From Porodaedalea pini (Eukaryota; Basidiomycota; Agaricomycetes; Hymenochaetales; Hymenochaetaceae): a DNA stretch of 64,000 nucleotides. Position numbers and translations under genes: made by a program. The DNA is taken from the NCBI GenBank assembly GCA_002794775.1, contig NBAY01000007.1:372001-436000 (forward strand), given 5' to 3'. Of the stretch, positions 21,294 through 31,726 are shown one piece after another (position 1 is the stretch's first letter; each line of letters opens with the position of its first letter). The notes beneath the pieces were generated by a model. That model did not search any database, was not told the DNA's origin, and saw only the letters and a program-made list of their open reading frames with translations.

Positions 21294-22751
21294 GCTATAT
21301 GTTTCCTGGATCGAAGCTGGTAGCTAGAAGCGAGATACAAGGCATTTAAGAAAAGGTATGAATATAAATCTGCGCAACGTACTGATAGGATATATGCTAA
21401 ATGGTGACAGGTGGGTTCCATAATTTTACAGCGCATATATTTTGATTGCCCGCCCAGATACATGTAGAGAGGCCAGAGTGAAGCAGTTCCAAAGTTCGCC
21501 AGATGAGTAGAGTCGGAATAGAGCATGATGGGAAGTATGCAATTTTCTACTTTGTCCTCTTTCTGTAAAGTTTGTATCTCCTCATGTGCATCAAGCCAGG
21601 CATCAGAAGAATAAAGCTCTCCATATACGCGTTCCAGAGCGGAGCTGTGATCGGGTTGCCAGTACTCCTTGTAGGGCATATAGTGAAAGGGAGGCACATT
21701 AGAGTCATCTAGTGTGCAGTAAATCGTATCCATTATCGACCAGTAGTGAACTCCTTTGATCTCACACTCTGGAGCATTCACTTCACCACCAGCATGTTTT
21801 TTCCCATCTTCTGCAGGTAGTTTGATCCTAACAGAGCCTTCACACCAGCCACCGGTAGAGAAGGAGCTTTGCCCTTCTGACTCATCTCCATGGCCATCAA
21901 GCTGATCATTCTCCCATTTTGCACTATAAGTCTTCAAGTCATCACTGCAAAACTCCGGATGGAGTATTACTTCGTGAACCAGTGCATCCAGCTCCTCGTT
22001 AGTCTTTTCCTTGACCTCATGGTTTGCCCAGGCTGTCAAAAGATAGTTTGTCACATTTTTAAAGGGGGAGTAGATATTCATGATGAAAGAAGGTAAATGG
22101 GGATTCCAGGAGTTCCTCTCAGGCACAGAAAGGTTAGGCGAGTCACAAAAGTCTTCAAGGTCAAAACTTTCATCAGGTTCATCACTCGGCTTGTCTGGAT
22201 AGACACGAAACAGGGCATAATCATTTGAATGCGTCATAAGAGGCATGCGGAGATTATTAGGAGCTGGAACTGGCATGAGAGGAGGTGTAGGAGCAATATT
22301 GGGTTCAGGAGGAGGGATGAGTTCTAGGAGGTGAGGTAGTGATACTGCTGGAAACACAGTTGAGCTCGAGCTCGTGGGCAAATGGTCTAAAAACTGTTTT
22401 GGCAGTCTTTTCTTTCTCTTGGTTCCAGGAGGAAGTTCCAGAGGGCTATCAAATAGAGCAACTGGGTCTGGTTCATACTGGTCCATCGTGAATTCTTGAG
22501 TTTCAGGAGGAAAGGGCATCTGTCTTATTCCGTCTATATAATATTTATTATTCAGTTATTGAACGGTGTGACAAATGAAACTTGCCCTTCAATTCTTGCT
22601 TTCACCTAGCCTCCTTAACGGCCTTGATATGTCTAAGGTTACTCATGCGACCACTCTGTTTGCCCTTTCCTTTTCAGGTATTTTGATGAATTGCGAGTCC
22701 ACAATTCACATGAAATTCTTCACCACAGTCTTCACAGGCTTGCATTGACAT
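21294..22751 (-). pseudogene. Plavaka-type DNA transposase, 5' part, cut by a retroelement
   Basis: Plavaka transposases move cut-and-paste DNA elements of Agaricomycetes. The main exon (22519 down to 21383) encodes a Pro/Ser-rich stretch, then the family's recognisable core: FHYMPYKEYW, ALERVYGELYSSDAW, and the conserved MLYSDSTHLANFGTASLWPL segment carrying an acidic residue. A 59-base intron (21324-21382, GTACGT..CTAG) leads to a second exon that starts LPASIQETYS and stops at the LTR of copy 2 after 30 bases, so the rest is lost or lies beyond the nest. Upstream, a zinc-finger-like start (ACEDCGEEFHVNCGLAIH, from about 22751) is followed by a TGA near 22680. It is thus broken at both ends. 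Confidence 0.75.
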
Positions 22752-22952
22752 TGTGAGCAGAGTTTGTTGGACTTGGCAAGAGTGTTCGCATTTAAGAGGG
22801 TTCATTTGATGCACTGTTTCTGTCAAAGCAAGTGTTACTGCCAGAGATAATGAATACGGTTGTGGCGATGACAGAACTAAGCGAGATGCGTCCTACTCAA
22901 CGTGTCAAGATCAGGCGCATGTGACTGACATATACTATTTAAGGAAAGATGC

Positions 22953-24737
22953 ATGGGAGGCCCCCCCTCCCGCAGTCTCTGCTCCCTGCCATCACCTCTC
23001 CCCCCAAAATGCCTCCTACTGCCATGCATCACACCCAGTGCATACTTCATCGTCAACTCACAACACCACCGCCTTCTGACCCACCTGTATGGTCAAACTT
23101 GGACGTGCCTTTGCAGGACTCATCGCCGACCAACAACAGCGATGATGCCCCCCCCCCCCCCCAAGTGCCGAAGGCTCGTAACTGATGGTAGTATAGCTAA
23201 GAGGGGAAGGAATAATGCTGCTGCGTAAGTCTTTGTTTCTTTGTTTCAAATCTGCTAATATGTGCGCGCATATACAGATGGAAGGATTCAACGGTGGCAC
23301 ACATCCTCCAGCTCACTCAATTCATCAAGTGTGGCATCGATCTCTGGATTAACGTACCTCAAGCTATCAATGTCGGATCGGCCGCTGAGCTCTTGGAGCA
23401 ATACAAGACCATGGACCCATCAGACGACGACTACAACGAGGACAACAAGAAGGATGCTGAACAGATTCTTGAGAACTGGTGAGTTAGAACCTCACTATAT
23501 GCATGATATCTGACCACTGCTTGCTTTGATACATAGCTCTAAGGAGAAGGACATCCTCCTCAAGGCTTACAAAGGCATCATGGCTTTGTTTTCGAAGCAG
23601 GTTAATTATATCGACACTCTGAGCGACGAGGAAGCAGCGGGGCTCTGGCGGCAGGTAAGTAACTTGCCAGAGACCTGTCTTCTTTATAACTCTCCCATCT
23701 ATGTTACAGGTCAATACAGCTGCAGAGCAAGGCCATAATAACGACACAGCAAGCATGAAGGCCAAGGTGCACAAATATGTGCTCAAGACCGGCCAGCCGT
23801 TCCTGCCAATCAACGACAACAAATCAATGTATGGTACCAGTCATCCACAGCTTCTGTGGATGATTGTACCAATGTCGATTCTTCACAAAAATGGGGAGGA
23901 CGCAGAGTAAGCTGATTATATGCACTTAATTCATCACTGATTTTCGCTGTAGTTTTGAGGCCAATGTGAAGGCCAAGAAATATAAGATCGACCACAAGTC
24001 CATCCCAGCTTTTCTATTTCAGGCTGAATTATGGAACCCATGCATTCCGGATGGAGGGTTGCTCAGGGGGCACTTCTCCCTACGTGTAAGCTAATTATCT
24101 ACCTTCTCTATTGTTTCAACACATGGCATGCTAATGTCTAACTTTCCTCAGGTCCTTCGTCACATCCTTACTGGCTCGTCCTCTGCAAAAGCAGGACCTG
24201 GAAAAAGAGGTAGGTTGACACAAGCAGGCAACGCAAGCATTGCCAGGCAGACTGAAGTCACACCTGAAATGATTGCGTATGCCTGCATTCATGTAAGTCA
24301 TCCGCTCATCAAACTAATGGCTTGTTATTAATGCATATATTATAGGCTCATCAATTCATCTCAAAACTTGAAATATTTGGCGAAATCAATGAGCAGTTCA
24401 ACATAAAGAAGTTTTATTATGGTATTATCAAGCTTTTCGGCAACAGGGAGTCCAAGTGGGTTAAGGATACTCTTGCTTGGTGGAATGAGTATGCACAACA
24501 TCATCTAATTTTATTCTCACTTTAATGTCTTTCCCCAGACAGGTTTTTGGCGCTGATGAGGAAGATGAGGACAAAGAGGAGAGCGACAACTCGGATGAAG
24601 ATGAAACCTCCTTTGCAAACATCCTAGCTATGCGAGAGGCTGGCAAAGCTCAAGAAGCAGTGCCTGAAGAACCTGTGATAAGTCAAACTCAGCTCGACTC
24701 TCAGTACACTCAAGACACATTTCCTGACCTCACCTAA
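22953..24737 (+). CDS. DUF6698-like hypothetical protein, eight exons
   Basis: Exons 22953-23224, 23278-23478, 23537-23654, 23710-23906, 23953-24085, 24152-24292, 24346-24488 and 24539-24737 join in phase with GT..AG introns and give 467 residues. Landmarks resemble an Agaricomycete family annotated as DUF6698: LLRGHFSLR, TPEMIAYACIHAHQF, and WVKDTLAWWNEQVFG near the end, followed by an acidic tail. The function of that family is unknown, and the assignment is from memory. Exon 1 contains a run of 15 Cs (23148-23162). ATG 22953 reads through it in the frame of exon 2, whereas ATG 22949 gives a different N-terminus and ends early. The stop codon lies just before chromovirus copy 3, so its 3' UTR continues after 31048. 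Confidence 0.65.
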
Positions 24738-24741
24738 CTGC
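24737..24741. repeat. target-site duplication, left (ACTGC)
   Basis: The five bases before the 5' LTR of copy 3 are repeated exactly at 31049-31053, after its 3' LTR. A 5-bp duplication is usual for Ty3/gypsy integrases. Confidence 0.95.
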
Positions 24742-25200
24742 TGTCAGGACTTGAACTTTTACCTTTTCTTTTATTCCCCCTTTTACCATTTCCTTTCTTT
24801 TAACCACTCCTTTTCCATTATATTTAACCTTCGTACATAATCATTCCCACACTCACTTAGTACGACACAACCTTCATTCATTCCATTCCTAGTTATGTAA
24901 ACTATACAGTACTTAGATAATGCAATCCCGTGGACGATGCTATATAGAGGAAGGTCAAATTGCAGAAGCCCCCTGTTCTGCTTTTCCTCTTACCTCCACG
25001 TCGTCCAGGTGAGACCCGCCCCCCTTGTATTAGTTAGACTTGTATTAATCCTCTTACCTCCACGTCGTCCAGTCTGAGTAAACTCGCTGCCTGAACTTCG
25101 CGTTCGAGATACAGCCCGTCCCAGACAACATCTGCATCACCGTCAGGTGCTGCGCGTTGAGGTTGCCTAGTCTGAGTTCCACCCAGACTTCTGCCTAACA
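24742..25200 (+). repeat. 5' LTR of copy 3
   Basis: TG..CA ends, 459 bp, TATA box at 24941-24947. The predicted RNA start falls on GTTCTGCTTTT at 24975-24985. Confidence 0.95.
24941..24985 (+). promoter_or_regulatory. TATA box and inferred RNA start of copy 3
   Basis: TATATAG at 24941-24947 lies 33 bases before GTTCTGCTTTT (24975-24985). That 11-mer is the exact reverse complement of AAAAGCAGAAC next to the 5' LTR end. In Tf1/sushi elements the first 11 bases of the RNA anneal to the primer-binding site, so this marks the likely 5' end of the transcript. Confidence 0.7.
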
Positions 25201-25201
25201 T

Positions 25202-25212
25202 AAAAGCAGAAC
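25202..25212 (+). promoter_or_regulatory. self-priming primer-binding site of copy 3
   Basis: AAAAGCAGAAC starts within two bases of the LTR end and has no TGG that would pair with a tRNA CCA tail. It is complementary over 11 bases to the LTR sequence at 24975-24985. This is the arrangement known from Schizosaccharomyces pombe Tf1. Confidence 0.75.
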
Positions 25213-25525
25213 CCCACCCAGGCTCATCCCCAGCGTACATTGTTGCTGTTGACTCGCCTTCACTCGGTCTAGAGGAGCGCTCCCCTCGACGGACTTGACG
25301 TGTAAACCCCCTAAACGACAACCCTCAACCCTGCCTGGACATTTTCGGACATTTGTGTATTACATAAACTTCGTAACCGACTTTTCCCGACCCTGGCTCT
25401 CCGCATCTCCCTTTGGTGGAGGAGCCACTTAACCTGGACGTGGGTAACATTACGTGTACAGTCGTCGACGTCGTTGTTGATTGTTATCACTGTCGCGTCC
25501 TTCCGTTTCATCATCAACTTCGCCA

Positions 25526-26993
25526 ATGAACCCGTTCAACGTTGGCGTAACCCCGGATTGAACGCACAACCGATCCCTGTCCCTCCCCTGTCGTCAAGAT
25601 AGATCTCACCGACAAACAGCAACGGGCCCTTCCTGCATCGGTGCGTTGGAATCCAGACCGAGCAGGCTACGTTGCGACCAACAACAGCGGCGTCACACAC
25701 GATATCTGGTGGAGTGAAGTCCGACACAGCTGGTATTCATCAGACGAAGAAGGAAGGAGAGCTAGGTGGCCCCCAGCCGTCCCATCGTCACCCGCACCGT
25801 CGACATCCACCATCAACTTACCACTGACTCCAGGACCCTACCACGAGACTCGTAGAGATCCATCACCACTAACCCCTCCTGAACCATCGATGCCCACACC
25901 CAAAACCACAATGTCAGCAGGAGGTTTCAGTCAGCAGCAGATGGAGCAGATTGCAGCGATTGTCGCAGGCACCTTCGCCCATCAGGCGAACAACGCCCCG
26001 GTGTCGGTTGCAGCAGCTAATCCCCTGACCCCCAACATCAACATCACCCGGCCACATGAATTCACTGGTGGCGATGACTACCTGGACTTCAAATGCGAGG
26101 TCCTCCTCTTTGTCTCGGCAAACCCAAACCGATACCCGATGTCGGAGAGCAAGATCTACGTCGCTCTCTCCTACCTAAAGGGTGGCAATGCAGCGACGTG
26201 GGCACAGAACTACGTGGAGGAATCAACGACGGCTGGCCTCGTGACCTTCACAGACAGCTGGACAAGGTTCCAAGAGCGCTTAGACGCCTCGTTCGATGAC
26301 CCGAACCGGAAAGAAAAGGCGTTAGCGGAATTTCGAACCAAGGTTCAGAAGGACCTCACCACCGACAAATTCTTCCAGAAGCTCGACGTCATCATCACCA
26401 GAGCAGGACTGACAGACGACAGTATCATCTGTGATCATTTGAAGCATGCGATGAACATCGAGGTGGTCTGCAGAGTATTGAGGTCAACACCGGTCCCAAC
26501 GACGTACGAAGCCTGGAAGAAAAAAGCCATTGAGATTGATTGAGGTGAGCAGCAGATCCGCACAATCCAGCAAGGTCGCACGTTTCCACTCCCACCACGC
26601 CAGCCTCAGCAGCAGGTGCCCCCGGCTCACCGTCCGATCGCTACCCCCCACGTCGACAAATGCGACGCGACTGGCATCACCTTTGGAGGCACCGGCCAAC
26701 CGATGGACGTCTCGATGAATGAGGCGCAACGCCGACATGCATGCTGGATCTGTGGCCAGCTGGGTCACTTCAAGGATGCGTGCCTGCAAGGAAAGACAAT
26801 CGTGCAGCGTATGCTGCAGATGATGGCGCCTGGCGAATGTCACCTCCTCGCCGATGAGTTAGGTGCAATGAAGGAATCGGCATTCGAGGAAGTCATAGAC
26901 ACTCGAAGGTCGACAGTGGAAGACTACGTGGAAGAGGAGGGAGATGACGAAGAGGTTGTCGACTCGCAGGGTTTTACGAGTGGTCAGGTGTAG
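25526..26993 (+). pseudogene. Gag of copy 3, disrupted
   Basis: A candidate ATG at 25526 is followed by a TGA and a frame change; from about 25600 to 26541 the frame is open, with an acidic/Pro-rich start and a helical capsid-like region (HEFTGGDDYLDF, SYLKGGNAATWA). TGA at 26541-26543, probably a mutated CGA, interrupts it. It then continues in the same frame to a CCHC knuckle (CWICGQLGHFKDAC, CX2CX4HX4C, near 26740) and ends at TAG 26991-26993. The role would be RNA packaging into virus-like particles. Confidence 0.8.
26969..26975 (+). promoter_or_regulatory. -1 frameshift slippery heptamer (G GGT TTT)
   Basis: In the gag frame the codons read CAG GGT TTT, so G GGT TTT fits the X XXY YYZ rule for -1 slippage. 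The gag stop follows 16 bases later. After slippage the frame is open directly into protease. No pseudoknot was modelled. Confidence 0.6.
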
Positions 26994-29900
26994 CCATTGG
27001 GGTGACTGACCGAGTAGAACAAGGGACCTTGTATCCGGACTCAATAAAATATAACCAACCATCTGTACAGTATGTAGATGCAAATGACATCAATGGTTTT
27101 TCTGATTACAAAGTCCCCACCGGTGTGAATGAAGAGAACGAGTACAAACAGCTGTTCGTGAGGGGAACTGGTGGATGCCAGCTGGACCTCCTCCTGAATG
27201 TTGGATACAATGTGGAGAGTGAAGTGAAAGAGGTGGATGCGCATGCCCTTGTGGATTCGGGGTGTACAGGATCATGCATCGACATGAGGTTCGTCGAACG
27301 GTATGGGTTGGAGACCAAACATTACATCAGACCCCTCGCGGTGCTCAATGCGGATGGCATGCACAACGAGGCTGGTCTGATCGAGAAATACATCGATGTT
27401 GAGCTGATGATTGGACACCACAAGGAAAGGATCGTCCTTGCGGTAACATCCCTAGCGTCCTCTAACATTTTCCTCAGCTACGATTGGCTTCGATGCCACA
27501 ACCCGGAGGTCAACTGGAAAACAGGTTCGATTGAATTCACCCGCTGTTCAGAGGAATGCGTGATCGAGAAGGAGAATGTGGAAGAGATGAGGAGGGTGAG
27601 AGAAGTGCGAATGGACAAGGTGTCCTGGCCCGCATACCTCAATGACTACGCCGATGTCTTCTCAGAGAAAGGATTTGAGAAGCTACCAGAACACCACCCC
27701 TGGGACCACGTCATCGACCTGAAGCCTGACTTCAAGCCTAGCGACTGCAAGATCTATCCGTTGACACTGACAGAACAACAGTTGCTAAAGGATTTCCTTG
27801 AAGAGAACCTGAAGTCGGGCCGTATATGAAAGTCGATCTCACCGATGGTGTCACCTTTCTTCTTCATCAAAAAGGCTGACAAGTCTCTACGCCCGATTCA
27901 GGACTACCGAAAGCTTAACGAGGGGACAATCAAGAACAAGTACCCCCTCCCCCTCATCGACGAACTTGTCGACAAGGTCAAGAAGGCAAAGTTCATCACC
28001 AAGCTTGACCTCCGCTAGGGATACTACAATGTCCGGATCTGTGAAGGTGATGAGTGGAAGGCAGTGTTCTGCACAAACATGGGCCTCTTCGAACTGACAG
28101 TCATGTTTTTTGGTCTTTGCAACGCACCGGCAACGTTCCAGGCTTTTGTCAACCACCTTTTCAAGGGATTGATCTACGACAACTTGATCATTGTCTACCT
28201 CGACGACATACTAATTCTCTCACAAACTCTCAAGGAACACATCGAGACATCAAGACGTGTCCTTCAGATCTTGCAAGAGAACGGCTTGTACCTAAAACCG
28301 GAAAAATGCGAGTTTGACGCCAAAGTTGTGAAGTACCTCGGCCACATCGTTGGCAATGGTGAAATCAGGGCTGACCCGGCAAAGACAGAGGCGATCGCAG
28401 ACTGGCCAGTCCCACGAAACCTCAAACAGCTGCAACAATTCCTCGGCATGGGCAACTGGCTGCGACGGTTCATCAAGGACTACAGCAAGGTGGTCCATCC
28501 GCTAACGTTGCTGACAGGCAAGAAGGACTGGGTATGGGAGACCGAACAGCAAGAAGCGTTCGAGGAGTTGAGATGACGTCTCTGCTCACCTCCAGTCCTG
28601 GCCATCGCAAATGATGAGGGCCCTTTCTGCATCGAGGCGGACTCATCAAACTTTGCGCTTGGAGGTGTGTTGTTGCAGAAGCAGGAAGGCAAGTGGAGGG
28701 TAGTCGCCTACAGGTCTGAAGCGCTCCTGCCAGCAGAATGAAACTACGAGATCTACGACAAGGAGATGCTCGCGATCGTTTCGGCACTCAAAGAGTGGAG
28801 ACAGTACCTTCTCGGTGCCTGACACCCTATCGAAATCTGGTCTGATCACGCCAACCTCACCTACTTCAGGTCGGCGCAAAAGCTGAGCTATCGACAAGCT
28901 CGCTGGTGGACAGAGCTCGAGGAATTTGATTTCCACCTTGAGCACAAGTCGGGGAAGACGATGGGCAAGGCCAACCTGCTGTCGCGCAAGGCTGGATATG
29001 ACCTAGGCAAGGATGACAACGAGGGCGTTGTGTTCATCAAGGAGAAGTGGTTGAACCGTGGGGTGGTGTGAACATCGCGTGATGAGGTGTTGGAACGAGT
29101 GGGTGACGCGCAGAGGGTGCAGGATGGGTCGGAGAGGCTGATGGGTATGACGGAAGTCACCGGGTTGTGGCAGATGAGAGGCAAGGTGTACGTACTGTCG
29201 CCAATGAAGGAGGCCATATTGCGGGAATGTCATGACTCGGTGCTGGCTGGACACCCAGGAGCGTCGAAAACGGTGGAGCTCGTCCGTCGAGACTTCTGGT
29301 GGACATCAATGTTCTCCGACGTCCGAGCATATGTCCGAGGATGTGATCGCTGTCAGCAAACAAAGGCTCTGAGGGCGTTGAGGTCAAGGCCACTCCACCC
29401 AAACGCAGTCCCAGAAGGCCCCTGGGAAATTGTCACAGTCGACCTCATCAGAGAGCTCCCGGATTCCAAGGGGCACAACGTGATCTGCATCTTCGTTGAT
29501 AGGTTCTCGAAGCAGATGCACGCGATCCCGACGATGACAAAGTTGTCAGCGGAAGGCATGGCTCAGCTGTACCGCGACCACGTCTTCCGCCTCCACGGTT
29601 TGCCAAAGAAGATCATCCATGACTGAGGCACGCAGTTCAATGCGTCGATGATGAAGGAACTGTACAAACTCCTATGCATCGAAGGCAACCCATCGACGGC
29701 GTATCACCCACAGACCAATGGTCAAATGGAACACGTTAACCAGGAGCTCGAACAGTACCTTCAACTCTTTGTTAACCATCGTCAATCGGACTGGAAGGAC
29801 TGGCTCCCCCTTGCAGAGTTCGCGTACAACAACCGCGAACACTCAGCGACGAAAATGTCCCCCTTCTACGCGAACACAGGACATCACCCCTTGAGCTTTG

Positions 29901-30589
29901 ACACAACACGAACCTCGTCTGCCAACATGTTGGCAGAAGAATTTGCGAAGCACATCAAGGAGACTCATCACGTTGCGAAGGACAACTTGGTCAAGGTGGC
30001 GGACGACATGAAGCGCTACCATGACCGGACAGCAGGGACTTCGGTGGAGTACAAGGCTGGAGACAAGGTTTTCCTCGATGGGCGAAACATCAGCACAGAT
30101 TCACCAACAAAGAAACTCGCTGATAAATGGTATGGTCCCTTCGAAATCGTTAGCAAGGTGGGCGCGAGCGCGTACAAGCTCAAACTCCCCAAGCGATGGA
30201 AGAAAGTCCACCCCGTCTTCAATGAAGCCCTGTTGAAACCCGCCGTCGAACCATCCTTCGAAAGCCAGAAACAACCTCCACCGCCACCGCCCGACATCAT
30301 TGACAACAAGGAGGAGTACGAGGTTCAGGAGGTCATCGACTCACGTCTGCACCGAGGAAAGCTACAGTACCTCGTCAAGTGGGTCGGATACAACAAACCG
30401 ACTTGGCAGCCTGAGATGGACTTTGGTGAGAACGCAAAAGAGGCAATCGCGGAGTTCTATCAGAAACACCCTGGCGCTCCTCGAAAACTCAACATTCCTC
30501 GCCAATGACTCTGTCTACTCTTTGTCGACACCGAGCCAGATGACCGCAATCTTGGTTGGTTGGGACGCCCAACCTTGAGGGGGGGGTAA
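26976..30589 (+). pseudogene. Pol of copy 3, all domains present, many stops
   Basis: Domains in order: protease ([10 protein letters not shown] near 27245), reverse transcriptase with YLDD near 28195, RNase H (to about 28970), zinc-binding and DDE integrase (TVDLI near 29438, then HD..GTQF, then a glutamate in NQEL) and chromodomain (EVIDSRLHRGKLQYLVKW, TWQPE, about 30315-30490). Premature stops include TGA near 27827, TAG near 28016, TGA near 28574, 28739, 28820, 29069, 29623 and 30506. Most match C-to-T changes of CGA, or G-to-A of TGG, when compared with copies 1 and 2. In addition, some substitutions touch catalytic-core neighbours. No active enzyme is expected. Confidence 0.9.
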
Positions 30590-31048
30590 TGTCAGGACTC
30601 GAACTTTTACCTTTTCTTTTATTCCCCCTTTTACCATTTCCTTTCTTTTAACCGCTCCTTTTCCATTATATTTAACCTTCATACATAATCATTCCCACAC
30701 TCACTTAGTACGACACAACCTTCATTCATTCCATTCCTAGTTACGTAAACTATACAGTACTTAGATAATGCAATCCTGCGGACGACGCTATATAGAGGAA
30801 GGTCAAATCGCAGAAGCCCCCTGTTCTGCTTTTCCTCTTACCTCCATGTCGTCCAGGTGAGACCTGCCCCCCTTGTATTAGTTAGACTTGTATTAATCCT
30901 CTTACCTCCACATCGTCCAGTCTGAGTAAACTCGCTGCCCGAACTTCGCGTTCGAGATACAGCCCGTCCCAGACAATGTCTGCGTCACCATCAGGTGCTG
31001 CGCATTGAGGTTGCCTAGTCTGAGTTCCACCCAGACTTCCACCTAACA
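30590..31048 (+). repeat. 3' LTR of copy 3
   Basis: 459 bp, same length and ends as the 5' LTR; followed by ACTGC, the right target duplication. The pol stop TAA abuts its first base. Confidence 0.95.
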
Positions 31049-31053
31049 ACTGC

Positions 31054-31726
31054 TTTCCCCCCTTCGGATTCCATATTTGGCCCCCATTGCTTTCATGCTC
31101 CTCAGCATCATCTCTGTTCAGCTCACTCATCGTGAACACAACATTTCTTTTGCTCGCTCGCTCTCACTCGATGTATTCTTGCTCTCATCTTTCCTGCCGA
31201 ACCAAGCAATATGTTACCACCGCTAATACATGGACGCACCGCCATCACCATTCACTGTATTGCTGAAAATGAACTGTAGAACAAATAGCACTCGTGTATT
31301 ATCATGACAGAAATACATTATTATTATATTATCTAAATGGTGTGATAATGAACCAATAGGATCTGTGAATAGAGAGCAGACTTGTGGTCTCGTATAACGA
31401 CTTGCAGACCTAATATAAGAACTCTACCAGACACGGCAAGAACCACAAGTAAGATTATACCATGTCATTTTGAAGCTGTGCTGTATTCTCTTTTATATTT
31501 TCTTCAGGGCCGGTCATTCTTGTATATTTCTGGCAAGTGACGATCAGTATGACCTAACTTAGCAAGGTCAATCAGACTTGTGGTGATCTTGCAGTAACTT
31601 TTAGTTTTGTATCAGATCGAAGCTGTGCCGTATTCGGTTGTACATAATTTAGAAATTATACATCTTCCACGGGCATATAAGCCCGTGCAAGATTTTAGAC
31701 ATTTTTGTGATGACACTGTGCACATA
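31054..31726. other. non-coding stretch, displaced 3' flank of the DUF6698-like gene
   Basis: Before copy 3 inserted, this DNA followed the stop codon at 24737 directly, so its first part should hold that gene's 3' UTR. It is AT-rich, with short local repeats (ACTTGTGG at two places, GAAGCTGTG[CT][CT]GTATTC near 31470 and 31620). No ORF of note. Confidence 0.6.

Larger units (their letters stand above)
24742..31048 (+). mobile_element. Ty3/gypsy chromovirus copy 3, full length, 6307 bp
   Basis: A complete element with two 459-bp LTRs, a self-priming type primer-binding site, gag with zinc knuckle, a -1 frameshift signal, protease, reverse transcriptase, RNase H, integrase, chromodomain and polypurine tract (30577-30586), flanked by ACTGC. 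The LTRs differ at few positions by eye, nearly all transitions. Coding parts hold many stop codons, so it is non-autonomous. It belongs to a subfamily distinct from copies 1 and 2 in its LTR but close in pol. Confidence 0.95.

Noticed and set aside
31668..31687. Short perfect hairpin (CACGGGC, six-base loop, GCCCGTG)
   Set aside because: Seven base pairs alone are expected by chance in a window of this size and nothing around it suggests a function.
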